Shown one piece after another: positions 8,655 through 20,047 of a stretch of DNA of 33,372 bases (within the stretch, counting starts at the first letter, position 1; each line of letters starts with the position of its first letter). Position numbers and translations under genes: made by a program. Under the pieces are notes generated by a model that was not told the origin of the DNA, ran no database searches, and worked only from the letters and a program-made list of their open reading frames with translations. Location of the stretch: positions 1-33,372 of the forward strand of contig JAIVFH010000282.1 in the NCBI GenBank assembly GCA_025765595.1. Direction: 5' to 3'. Source of the stretch: Obelidium mucronatum. Taxonomy: Eukaryota; Chytridiomycota; Chytridiomycetes; Chytridiales; Chytriomycetaceae.

Positions 8655-11600
8655 TCAAGCCCGACAGAGAGGACATAACGCCGTAACTTGTTTGGCCTGT
8701 ATCATATCCTCCTCATCATGTATAGACCCTCCATCCCTTGACTTCATCAAGTAATCCAAGCTATTTCCATCTACAGTAGATACACCTTCCATCCCCCCTT
8801 CAACTGGCTTCGGCAGCTCCGTTCCAATTACGCCAACCAAACCACCTCCCGCAGTGGAATCCAAATTCCAAACCCCACTCACCAAGCCGCCACCGAGAGA
8901 AACAGATCCTGTGGCAATACTGTCATCATTATGACTTGAATAAACTTCTTGCAAAGTTCGCTCCATTTGGTTTGTGATTAGCCTTGACGGTTCGACCAGG
9001 GATGCCCTTGGGTTCATTTTGTGAATGGGGCTATCAGTGACGCTTCTTTCCATGGCGACGGATTTCGAGAGAAGGCACGATTTGTGGTATGAGTGTTGGC
9101 AGTAAAACAGAACAATTTGTTTGTCCGGATCTGTCCAGAGGTGTCATTCAAACACCAGTAAATTCCAAAAATTAAAAATATTATACCTTCAAAAGTAAAC
9201 TTGTTATCGCATAAATCACATTGTAGTTCTCGTCCTATCAAAATAGTAAGTATAACAAGCGAAAAAATATGAAATGAAATAAGCCGAACCATTGAAACTA
9301 ATTGCATTCTTTTGAGATAAATACAGACTTTCCATCAATTTGACAGCGTCAGACACCAGAATTTTGCCACAACCTTCCCTCAATGACATCTGTTAAGAAA
9401 AATAAGACAAACAAACTGTTACAAACATTCTCTCGTTGAAGTAAAACGGCGCCACATGTCAGTTGAAAAAAATACCTGAATACCATAGTCAGTCATAATT
9501 TTGATCAGGGATGCTTGAAGGTTTGGTATGGCCAGTCCTTCAGGAATATTCCGAATGAGCTTTATGGGATCAACGTGAGATCCCAAATTCTCCAACAATC
9601 CAACAATGAATGCTATTTTTTTTCGAAATTTCTTGAGTGCTTCTACTAAAGAGAAGTTCAACAGCTGAAAACTCACGAGGTTTGTCCATTGAGTATTTTA
9701 TCAAATCATCCCACAGATCATCGTCATTCTGCTCTTTTGCAAAATCGATTGCCTACAAGAAAAAAAAGATACTTAAACATTTCTACCAAGTTGAAGATCA
9801 GGTGCCAACTCAACTTGTTTGACATCACCAAGCCTCTCAATTACAAGGAGCAACGCTTTGCGATTATTACCCATTTTCCCCAAGAGGTAAACCATTTCTG
9901 GCACAAGATCACGGAGTTCACATAATTCATACGCAGGTTGAATCTTGTACATTGCTGGAGACTTCAAGAAACCAAGCAGCCTTGTTGGATCGAAATCTGC
10001 ATACAACTCAACCTGGACATGAAAAAAACCGACACCCATCAGATAAGAAAACTTCTAAATTTTACAAGTGGTGATTTTTTAACTTGTGCTGTGTGGTACT
10101 GAATGCCTTCATGTTGATCGAAACGGTATAAAGCATCCAAATAAACATGCAAAGACTTTCGCGATCCAGAAAGCTCTTTTACCACACTGGGAACCTGGTT
10201 GAAGAAGTGTCCTTGTTCAAAAAAAAAGGAGCAATTTAAGAAAGCCTCGGCTGGCTTAACTGGAGCACGATCCGTGTTTTCCACAAGTAGCGCTACTCCT
10301 TGTTGAAGTCCTGCGCGTCTCAAGATTCGTACGCTTTCATCCAATATCTGATCGTTACCACCAAAGCCTTCATCTTTTCCAGTCCAGAGTCTTGAGCCAA
10401 GGATATCCTCGTCGTTGATTGCTTGATCCATATCATACTCCATTAAAAGCTTTGCATTCATTTGAAGAGTCTGAAACAAGTTATGCGGAACAACTAGATC
10501 CAAGATGGAGGGGGTTCTGAGTTTGAGGCCATATATAAGAGCCCGGTCAAATCGCTTGGCATTTTGGCACCTTTTTTTTGGTTGCATTTTTAGGTCCCCG
10601 AATTCCCAAATGCGTAAAGTTAACATACAAATCCACTGCGGCTTCCAGTAAATACTTGTTGTTTGAATACACAGGGGTTTGAAGCAAAGCTTCTGCTCCA
10701 TCGGCAACAGTGGCCGAGTTGTAGAGTTCGTGAGGCCACAACTTTATGAGCTTCAAAAAAGTCTGACAAGAGAAAGGCGTCAGTTTCTACCCCCGTGAAA
10801 ACAAAGAACACAAATCAAAACCTGTGGATCGGTTTCAATGAACCTCGAAAGCACCATTTCATACACCGCCTTATTCAGCCGAACGTCTTTGAAAGGAATA
10901 TAGGGTAAAATAATGGGTAGTTTGTTGACACCAATGAAAGTATACACCCATTGCTCCCACAGTTTGGGATCTTGTCGCAAGATTTTGGGTGACATTGCCG
11001 CTACTTGGTCAAAGTTACCTGAAAAAAAACAGGGAGCCATGAATTAAAAAAAATTGAGCGGTTGTTCGCATGCGCCCATTTACCATCATCCATAAGACTC
11101 GTCAAGTACTTAAGCCCTATTGCAACAACATCTTCCATCTTCATTCTCCCTTGATAAACACTCCCATCCACTTCCTTCTTTGTCACCGTTGCGCTTTCGA
11201 CAGCTGCCAATGCCTCTTCGTACCGCGCGCGACTAACCAAGAATTCGATATGATCATCCAAATCTCGCGGCTTCGCAACGACAATATCTTTGGGCGAAAC
11301 AATATAAAACGTAGTATCCAAAGGCGAAGTTGCAGATGGTAAGAACGCTATGGCACCAATCAGAATCGATGAAACGGAAAATCAAATTTGAACAAGAGAT
11401 ACCCAGTCTGTAATCATTGGCCCGATAATGCTCATAACCAAATAGACTAACGACATCATTTGCAACGTGATCTCCGTTCAAATCCACAACATGAATCTCA
11501 GGTGGATTGGATAAAAGATTTGCTTGACCCTCATTGGAGGAGCTCGATTCAGCAATCGTATCAACATGCCGATCCTCCTCAGAATGTGTAATGAAAGACA

Positions 11601-12816
11601 AGAGAACAATCTGTCCACGGAGTGGTGCAATACCCGAAACAATAAAATCCGTCCTGAATTCGCAGATAATTTCAACGTATTTGGTTGGCAGCGTAATGTT
11701 GGCGGCCAGTGGTATTCCACCAATAGGTGCAGACTTGGCATTGCTTCTGTCCTTGATAACACCAATTTTTACTGAATCAGCCCATCCAATCATAATAGTT
11801 TCATCATCTTTCCAGCAGAGATTGCAGCGGAATAAATCTGGTCGAGGACTTCCTGCAGGTCGATCAATGTATGCAAATTTTTGCCCGGCTATCACATCAT
11901 ATAGCTTCACGCCCTGAGGGCGCCAGTATCAAAATTATTTGACGATCAGCATGTGGTAGGAAGTGGAAGTCGACAACCACTCACAGCGTCATTCGCCCAA
12001 GCGATATAGTTATTTCTCCATTGGACCGCCCAGACAGCTCCTTCCCCGCTTCCAATAACAGTATCAACACTGGAAAACCATCCTTTTCCTGTCAATATAA
12101 GTTCTTCTCCTGTGCCACCACTAACGTGATTTCTCGATGGTTTACGCGAATAATCAGGTTCCAAAGCAACACATTTTACTGGTCGTCTATGCTTGAATGG
12201 AAATACTTCGGGTGTGTATAGCGAGTTGATGATAACTTTTCCTGTTGTTTGGTGTATAAACGGCGGGATTTTGCAGTGGAAAGAGACAAAACGAACCATC
12301 GTCAGAAGCACTCGCTACGAATTCGCCAGTTGTATCAATGCAAACGTCATTAACACAAGCAGAGTGGCAGTCGAACCGCTTCACATTGTTTCCACTCATA
12401 TCCAGAATATGAACCACCCCCCAATGCGTGCCAAGAGCCTCGATTACAGAAAAAAAAAATCACGTTTTGTCTCAGCTTTTACTTGATTGGCATAGAGAGG
12501 GTTTCTGCTCACCAGGAATCTGTCAGAAACAGCCATTATCGAAACCGCGTCTTTGCGAAGCGTATCGGAAAGAGTCCCACTGAGTCTATGGTACTTCAGG
12601 ACTGGCTCTTCGTTATCTTCATCTTCGTCTTCGTCTTCGCTGTCCGAACTTGATTCAGACAGTCTTTGTTGTGGTTTGTTGGTGGTTTTATTGGCGCAGC
12701 GACAGAACTCACGGCTCTTCTTCGGTCTCGGCTAATTCGTTCTCTTGACTTGGTTCTCTTTCTTGGTTGCTATCGCTGATGCTTGGACCAGAGGTGGTAT
12801 CTTCTTCGTCGTTCAT
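8655..12816 (-). CDS. VPS41: Vacuolar protein sorting protein 41, HOPS complex subunit
   Basis: HOPS tethering subunit for Rab7/Ypt7-dependent fusion at the vacuole or late endosome. I resolve 15 exons: 12816-12713, 12663-12513, 12438-12297, 12241-11985, 11913-11403, 11347-11084, 11018-10822, 10762-10629, 10570-10084, 10012-9815, 9752-9677, 9612-9476, 9389-9299, 9234-9187, 9130-8655. Total 3273 nt, 1090 residues, with no frame break. An acidic N-terminal leader precedes a WD40/beta-propeller region (LGTHWGVVHILDMSGN; GEFVASASDDG). Then come alpha-solenoid repeats (WEQWVYTFIGVNKLPIILPY; EAAVDLCQNAKRFDRALIYG) and a strongly VPS41-like stretch (FAKEQNDDDLWDDLIKYSMD, DKPPFIVGLLENLGSHVDP). A C-terminal RING-H2 has CDLC, YCQHSYHKSC and a final CPLC, split by an insert of about 90 residues. 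The family is usually near 850 residues; the extra length is in the leader and the RING insert. Confidence 0.95.
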
Positions 12817-12881
12817 TTATTATGTATTTGAAACTGAACATACACAGCAGTACACTTCTACCGTTTTATTCTTACACTGCC

Positions 12882-15800
12882 TTATTTGTAACCCAAATTA
12901 TTCAAAGCCTTCTCTGCTTCTCCAAACCCTTGCGCAGCCGCCTTTTTGTACCTGAAGTGATTCAATTAGAAATGCATTTGGTTCGCTCCGAAAAAACCAG
13001 CGAAACCCTTACCAGGCTATAGCCAAGTTCCTGTCCTTGTGAACATGCTTTCCGTGCTCATACATATACGCAACGTTAAATTGTCCTTTCGGATTATTTT
13101 GAACTGCAGCTTTGAGAAACCTAACCAATTTTTAGATACATGGAAGGAAAACAGAGGAAAGAAATTTACCATTCATAAGCTCTTGAATAGCTCACAGCTG
13201 CACCTGCCAATCCATTCAAGTATTTTGATCCCATGCTGTTCTGTGCATCAGAATTTCCCTTTTCAGCAGACCTGAGGTATAGTTCATAAGCTCTGTACAA
13301 ATCGCGTGTTGCACCTGATCCATTTCTGTACATGAATGCCAAGTTGTTCAAAGCTTCGGGGTATTCTTGGGCAGCAGCTCTGCTGAACCTGCAAAGGAGC
13401 AACGATCACCATCAGTCGACCTGCAATGTGAATACCGAAGGATAAAAGTAAAACTCAACAAGTCGAAGGCTCTTCCATAGTCTTGGGTGACACCAAAACC
13501 GTTGAGGTAAATAAGGCCAAGTCCATTTTGGCCTTCTGCGTCACCCTTCGCTGCCGTAAGTGCATACAATCTTCGCGTCTCTTCCATGTCTTTTGCAACA
13601 CCGTAACCATTTGAGAACATATATGCAAGACTGTTTTGGGCTCGAGTGAAATTCTTTTCGGCAGCAGCTTGGAACCATTCCGCGGCTGCACCATAGCTCC
13701 TTGTAACGCCCGTTCCATTTAAATGCATAAATCCCAACCAGTATTGACTTTCAGCATCTCCTAACATGGCTCCTTTTCGGTACCAATCGGCAGCTCGAGA
13801 TTCATCTTTGATGATTCCTAACCCTTGTTTGTACATGTGCCCCAAGTTGATTTGTCCTCGAATGTTTCCTTGTTCTGCTGATTTCATGAAATAGTCCGCT
13901 GCTTTTGCGTAATCTTTTGTGACGTAGAGCCCATAGAGGTGGAGAATACCGAGACCGTTCTCGCAATCAGAGTTTTTTTGTGCAGCGCCTTTTTTGTACC
14001 TTGTTTTTGCAGATACATTTAGAAAGCATATTAGAGCGATGAGTTTTCACCATTCAAATGCCTTGGAATAATCTTCTTTGGGCACACCAAGACCTCGGCG
14101 ATAGTATTCCCCAACCATGAATTGCGAACGAGATTCATCCTTTGCTGCAGCTTGCTTGTACCTGTTGATTCTACAGTTCAGCCATGCACGTTTAAAAGAA
14201 TGGTAACACACCAGTCCAACGCTTGGACATAGTCAGGAGTCCCATTCATGATTCCGCTTTCATAAATTTTCGCGAGCTCATATAAGGCAGGGATATCGCC
14301 CCCCGAAGCCGCCGATTTAAACCAGTCGATAGCCTTAAGAGGTCTTTGGGAACGCCACCATCTCCGGTTTGGTACATTCGTGCAAGCGTTACTTGAGCAG
14401 AAATATTGCCAGCCCTTGCTTCTTCCATAAATCTGCCGGAGCTTGTAAGAGTTTGTTGATCAAACAGCTAATGTGCTTCGTTACCTTTCCGCGTCTGCAT
14501 GTCTGGAAACTGGTGGAGCCGTGCTCCTTTCAACCCTTGGCATATTTCGAACTGTGTTTCGACGGAGAGTTGGCACAGCAGTTATTGTACTCTGTAATTG
14601 CTCTTCGATTGTGTCAACAATCATGGCAAAAACACTATCTGATAAGTTCTCTGTTGCAGACCCCCTCGCTTGAATATACTGAGAATAAATAATATTAAAA
14701 AATATGAAACAACACACAATTGGTATCGAAAAAAGAGAGAACTTGCAAGTTTGTCTTCTGATAGGAAGCCAATAACTGTGTGTCTCCACTCTTCTCCGCT
14801 CCTGTTTTCTGGACCAACAACCACAAGAACGTACGGAATTTTAAGTTCACGAAGAAATTTAAATTCGCGGATGCTGTTTTGCAACAAGTCGTGTTCTCGT
14901 TAGCCAAAGCACAGCCATTTCACATAAGCACAAACAAATCAGCTATACCAGTTTTCTGAATGCGCATACTCGTTGGATACGCAAATAACAGCAAGGCTGG
15001 ATGGTTTCATCGCCTCCACCAAGTGATCAAAGAGTGGCTCCCCGGTTCTAAGTCTGTCCACATCTAGCCAGCTAACGTGTCCCATTGAAGTCAGTTTTCT
15101 CGCCAACTCTCTTGGGTCGCAAGGCTGGTGAAATAATCAGAATCCTCAAACCGACCGCAGGAAAGCAAATATAGTGGTCAACTCACCCCACATGCACTTA
15201 GTGAATCTATTTCTCCTTTCCGAAACGCTTCTCTTGAGTTTTTCCAGCAGTAGCTCACGAAAATGTTCCAATCAATTTTTGTAATCGCTGACCTGAAACG
15301 TTCCAGCGGGTTATTCCAAAGAGACTGATAATGCTGAAAACAAATCGAAACATACCCCAAATGTTCGCTAAACTCGTTTTCCAAATACGTGCGAATATTC
15401 GCAGCTGACGGCCTCTCACCAGGAGCCAAAGTCCAGCAGCTTTGAATCAATTTCCACAATTTGTGGTGACATCCATGAGGCATGTCAGGTACGAGTGTGT
15501 TCCGACTGAATAGCAGCAACAATCTCTTCATCAGCTCATATTTTGAAAAGGCATATGTCCCGCAACCAGTTCCCACATAACCATTCCGAATGACCAAATG
15601 TCACTCTTGTTTGTGATTTTACTGGGTGAAAGGCGTTGTTCTGGTGACATCCAATTAAGAGTTCCAACAGACTGAAGGAGTCTGGACGCAGAGGAGGATG
15701 GCCGCGACTAGGATATTTTTGCTCAGCCCGAAGTCGGCAATGGCGGCATGGTTTGTCTCCGTTATCAAAATATTGGCGCCTTTGATATCACGATGAATGA

Positions 15801-17028
15801 CGCCGGCGGTATGCACAGTTTCTAACCCACACGCGATTTCATATAGAATGCGGTAAAGGTGTTGAGGATGGTTTCGAATATACTTGGTGGCATTGTACTT
15901 GCAGTACTCTGAAACAATGAATGGCTGGGCTACTTTCGTACAGGCGCCAATCAATTTCAGAATGTATGGCTTCCCATTCAATTCAATCCATGTCGAAAGT
16001 TCTTTGCCAATGGCCTCTTCGAGGGCTTGGGGGTCGTTGTTAAAGATGTCATTAAAAACTTTGACAGCAACAGGGGAGTTGTGATAGTATCCCTTGTACA
16101 CATTCGCCGAGGACCCCTTTCCAATCAAATCCGACGAGCTGAATTCAACTTCAAGAGATGATATCATCCACTTTTCGACAGATGGATTGAAGGGAAGACT
16201 GCTTTCTCTCTTTTTGGCTCGCTCGGCCGCAAGAAGAACGTTGGACTGCTGCCTGGCAACAATTTCCGCCAATTCTCTCTTGAAATCGGTGTCTTGTCCG
16301 CCTTCGGTCTCACTTTGGTCCAAGCGTTCCATAATTCTTTTCAGGAACACAGCCATGTCACTCAGCTGGTCAAATTTGAGTGTCAATTCATCGAGTTTCT
16401 GGTTGAGTGCTTCGTTGTTTCGGAGGAGCTCTTCTGTGTCGTGCTTCACATCGTCAATACCGGTTACCGTTCGAACTTGAAGGTCCAATTGCAGAAATGA
16501 AGCAGCCTGAACAAGTCGAGTTTGAAGAATCGACAGCTCTACTTGAGTGTCCTTGGATCCAATGATGGCCTTGATTTTGTTTGTGAATCTAAAACCCTTT
16601 CGTCAATACGGGTGCGTGCCTATCAAAACACAGACCTGTTGACTCTGTGCTCGGCATCGATCTTTGACGTATCTTTGCGGTTGAGATAAGTCTGAATGTC
16701 CAGCATTGCCTTGCGCAGCGCTTCGGCATGGACCGGAGAGTGGTTGTGCATGTTCTTGATTGTCAGGGCAGTGCGGGCAACAAGATCGCCCAACGCAAGC
16801 ATTTCGCTGACGTTGCTCTTTGCCGAGCGGCAATGGTCGAGGATTGCCGTGGCCGCTGTTTGATTTAATGTTAGAACTGACTCTAATAAGGCACAACTCA
16901 CCAAGGAAGATTGGCCCAACGAGTGGTCCAGCAGTCTGGAGAATCGGAAGCAGCGCTGTAAGGGCACTGCCAATGGTGCTGTGGGCATCAGCAGCCGTGA
17001 TTTGCTGCTGTGTCGAAGCACTTGCCAT
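12882..17028 (-). CDS. MLKL/HeLo-like four-helix domain, protein kinase, TIR and Sel1-repeat protein: candidate cell-death or immune receptor
   Basis: Twelve exons: 17028-16902, 16855-16636, 16588-15187, 15124-14949, 14873-14747, 14678-14485, 14432-14212, 14161-14051, 13999-13460, 13388-13170, 13120-13013, 12951-12882, about 1170 residues. Residues 1-150 are helical and resemble the fungal/animal MLKL N-terminal bundle; a coiled-coil brace follows (about 160-240). The kinase domain (about 265-520) has GKGSSANVYKG, AVKVF, HRDIKGANIL and DFGLSK, so it should be catalytic. The TIR (about 548-683) has DWNIFVSYCW, WLDVDRLRTGEPLF and SENCIREF, with Glu at the usual catalytic place. About 12 Sel1 repeats fill 750-1170. 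Frame breaks: +1 near 15710, 15533 and 15490, and one base lost near 14340; the corrected length is a multiple of three. One intron is GC-AG. Membrane attack, NAD cleavage and ligand sensing by Sel1 repeats are inferences from the families. The next gene upstream on this strand stops 37 nt before the start. Confidence 0.85.
14679..14746 (-). other. GC-AG intron inside the kinase-TIR-Sel1 gene
   Basis: After the TIR (…SEDKL) the frame continues only if splicing uses GCAAGT as donor and CTCAG as acceptor (68 nt, phase 0). The GT two bases further on (GTTCTC) would put the next exon in the wrong frame. GC-AG introns are a normal minority class. Confidence 0.65.
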
Positions 17029-17065
17029 CACTTTATTCACTAGTATTTATAATGCGGACTTCAAA

Positions 17066-18996
17066 TCAGATTAATCCTTTTTCAACCAAATCAAAACAGC
17101 GATCGAGCAATCTTCCTGGATCGCTCTTCTCGAACCGGTGTCCCATCGACATGCAGTCTTCTAAGGTGTATTCCTTGCCAGCTTGGAACTGCATGGTCCT
17201 AACTGGCGTCCAAAACTCCGAGTATGCTAAAAGAACTTCAAGTTCTTGAGTCGAAGCTCGCTTTCCATATGGCTCCTGAGAGTAACTTGCAGCAAACATT
17301 GCGATCAGCAAGAAGTGGTACAGCGCCACTGCCTCTTTCTCCTCATCCCCCTCCTCTCTTCCGACCATAGACGAAAGAAATCCACGGATTAGCATTCGTT
17401 GAAACGCATCCTCCATACATGTTGTTTTCGCATTACTTGAAAACAACATCACTCTTGAAGGATACAACCCAAACGAATCATGAGACAAAGTCAAACCCTC
17501 AATCAGAGAACACAGAGATGCTGTTGGAATCCACCAGATATCCAAATCTTCCGTTGCGCCATCATATCTTGCTCCAAAGCTCCAGGAGTCAGCACCTTCG
17601 AACTTTAAGTGTCCTGAAATCGAGAAGAACCGCTCTTCGTCTTTTTCGTTCTGAACAGAGGCACTCATAGACTGTAACAGCAAAGAGGCAATATCCACTG
17701 AAAACTCAGTATCCTCCTCACAATAACTCGTTTGCTCGTCTTCTGTCCCTTTTCCGTTGAATAGACAGGACTTGACACCAGTTTCTTCAACCATGTCCTC
17801 CTCTTCATATTCTGAGCCGGAATCGTATTCATAGTCAACGGGACATATCGTCCTCCATCGCCTTGCAGAGGAATCGGACTCCTCTGCTTTCCGTAGCCAA
17901 GGAACTTGAGTTTTATACAACAAAAGCCCGCCATAAACCATAACATGACGTCTCTCTTCCTCTGCGACAAAAGCCCTCAAAGATTCTCTCATACCAACGT
18001 CGATTACCATAGACTTCATCGCCAAGGGGTCATCGTACAGAGTATTCACCGACGGAAGCCAAAGCGGAATCCATTCCTTGATAATCACTGACGCGCCCAC
18101 CGCCATCTGACTATCAAATGACAATCCTTGAAAGAGAAGCGCCAACAAAGACATGCCATCGACCATTCCAGCCTGACTGCTTATCTTGCTGGTACTCTGG
18201 AACCCCTTCAAAAGCGCGCCAAAGGTTTCAATCTGGCTAGTATTCATTGACACAAAGCCAATTCTGGGCGCTTCTGCATCACTTCCATGAAACAACTTGT
18301 ATAATTCCCATTGGCACAAATCGTACTCTACTTCAGCGCCCTTCTTGCTATAACGAAAATCAATTGGAATAGTTCTCCCAGCGGCAACTTTGGGAATACA
18401 CAATGTCACACCCTCGAGTGCTATTGAAGGATATTCTTCATCAAAAGTACAGCTGATCCAAATGACACCACCTGCGTACTTTTCAAACGCATGGTTTCTA
18501 GGCGTCTTTGGTAAACGTAAATGTACGATTCTGGTGGATAAGGGACCAAAGACATGATTATCCACTTGAAACCTTCGCTGTGAGACTAGCTTCTGGAAGA
18601 GACTCTGAAGAGCCATAGAATACATATCGACACCATCCTAGGATTTCCTTGAGTGGATGGTCCCAATTCTCAAGGTGCAATTTGTGTGTTTCGAATGCAG
18701 CATCGATTGCAACCAATACATGGCCCAGATTCATATCTTTGATGGCATCAGGTGGGTGGAATGAGACAATCTGCTTTCAGGATCCAGTCTGGGATTGGCG
18801 CCAGCGGGATTTGGGTAGCAAGGGCTTCATGTTTCAAGTCGGACTTGAGAGTATGAAGAAACCTTCGAGAGAAGCAGAGTGGGATACATCGATCATTGCA
18901 AATTCTGTTGAGGGTACGGTTTGCGCGAGAGAGGCGGGAGGCGGTAGTCAGATTGGTGACGTGAGGGGCAATTAGAAACCAGATGAAACCATCCAT
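17066..18996 (-). CDS. Protein of unknown function with F-box-like N-terminus
   Basis: Two exons, 18996-18624 and 18577-17066, with a 46-nt intron (GTATTC…TCACAG). They give about 627 residues after one +1 break near 18753 (a T within GGTGGGTGG) is allowed for, and the corrected length is a multiple of three. The first 40 residues (MDGFIWFLIAPHVTNL, then LSRANRTLNRIC) resemble a degenerate F-box. The rest is not recognised. It is globular, mixed alpha/beta by eye, with an acidic insert around YDSGSEYEEEDMVEE in the middle and a motif DIWWIPTASLCSLIEGL. There are no membrane segments or signal peptide. It is wedged between the cupin gene (26 nt upstream) and the kinase-TIR gene (37 nt downstream), so its promoter must lie within the cupin gene or be shared. 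The start could also be the in-frame TTG at 19026 or an unseen exon. Confidence 0.7.
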
Positions 18997-19022
18997 TTGC
19001 TTTGTATTTCGAATCTTTATTT

Positions 19023-19725
19023 TCAAGCCAAGTGATTTCTCTTCACAAACAAAGTAGCCCCCAATGCTGATGTAACTTGATTGTCGGCTTCTTTAAATCC
19101 CGGCGGAAGTCGGATCCAATCATACTTTCCATAAGCTTTGCCATGAAACTCAACTTGACCACTCAAGCACAAACACCTCCAACCCACCGTCGCTGTTCAA
19201 AGAATACAACGATTGTCCAGGTAAAATAGAAACAGCTTGCGACGTGTTCGCCGTTGGATTTCCCCTGGAAGAGAACCTTTTCTTCGCCATCAGAAACGTC
19301 AAGCGCATTTGAAATCACGACTGGAGGATCCGTTGGATTCATCCATCGAAGTTTCACTAAAATCAAGCATCCTTCTGGCCCAACCCATGGGGCATGATTG
19401 GATCCTATCTGGAGGTATCGTCAGAGTACTAGTCAGGACCGAATTTCAGTGCTTACAGGATGTCGAATATACGACCCGGAAGGATAAACACCATCTTATC
19501 TATAAAAGTTCCTTCCAAAACAAGAAACTCTTCGCCTCCATCGTGGACGTGGTAAGGGAACTTTGCATCAGGATCAAATCGCACCAGTGTCGTTGCTCTT
19601 GCGACTTCATCTCCTTTGCGGTCTAAAGGGCCTCGCCATACACCCTTTGTCGGAGAGCTTACGAATTGAAGTGATGAATATTCTTGGATCGCCAGTTGCG
19701 TGAGGTCGTCGTTCTTGTCTTGCAT
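19023..19725 (-). CDS. ChrR-like two-cupin protein
   Basis: Two exons, 19725-19457 and 19408-19023; the 48-nt intron is GTAAGC…CTCCAG. They give about 217 residues after one lost base near 19494 and extra bases at 19237-19238 and 19164 are allowed for; the corrected length is a multiple of three. The first cupin keeps the metal-site pattern of the anti-ECF-sigma ChrR cupin family: YHVHDGGEEFLVLEG, PSGSYIRHP, GSNHAPW and GCLILVKLRWM, giving His, His, Glu and His ligands. The second half (VSILPGQSLYSL; LEVFVLSGQVEF; RLPPG) has the cupin fold signature but no His pair, so it probably lost its metal. Such proteins in fungi are usually small soluble metal-binding or oxygen-chemistry proteins; the substrate is unknown. 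It is divergent from the first MATE gene. Confidence 0.78.
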
Positions 19726-20047
19726 TCGGATTTTTTAAAGTTCTGTAATCAATGATCAAAGTATGACGTTTACACTGAAGTAATGATTTCGAATGGAAGT
19801 GTGCAATTTCAGGCAATTTCTCATCATTAATCATCAACTTTTATTATGGCTTGTTGCTTGTTTGCAAAGAAACAAAATAGCCAACACAGCGTCATTCACC
19901 TCTCATTCAGGTCAAAATATCAGCGAAAAACAAGTCGAAAGTGGGGCCGCGACAATCATTGTTCGGGAATTTTTCCACCAACCGCACGTGCAGAAGTTTT
20001 TTTCTTCCTTTCGCATAGCCCCCTCTTTTCCCCCTCTCGTTCCAAAA
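19726..20047. promoter_or_regulatory. Divergent intergenic region between the cupin and MATE genes
   Basis: 322 nt separate the two divergent start codons, so both promoters should be here. A pyrimidine-rich tract (about 20010-20040, CCCCCTCTTTTCCCCCTCTC) lies directly before the MATE start, as is common at fungal transcription starts. The MATE frame stays open upstream to 19793, but paralogs begin at the equivalent of 20048. No defined operator is visible. Confidence 0.45.

Noticed and set aside
15340..15365. A 22-nt intron (GTATGT…TTTTCAG) between the kinase and TIR parts
   Set aside because: It is far shorter than every other intron in the window (46 nt or more), and the sequence reads through in frame without a stop.
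12882..17028. Kinase-TIR-Sel1 locus as a pseudogene because of its frame breaks
   Set aside because: All catalytic and structural motifs are kept, splice sites are intact, the three +1 breaks cancel, and neighbouring housekeeping-type genes show the same kind of break.
19793..20047. N-terminal extension of the first MATE protein by about 85 residues
   Set aside because: The frame is open, but both tandem paralogs start at the position equal to 20048 and the extension has no MATE-like features.
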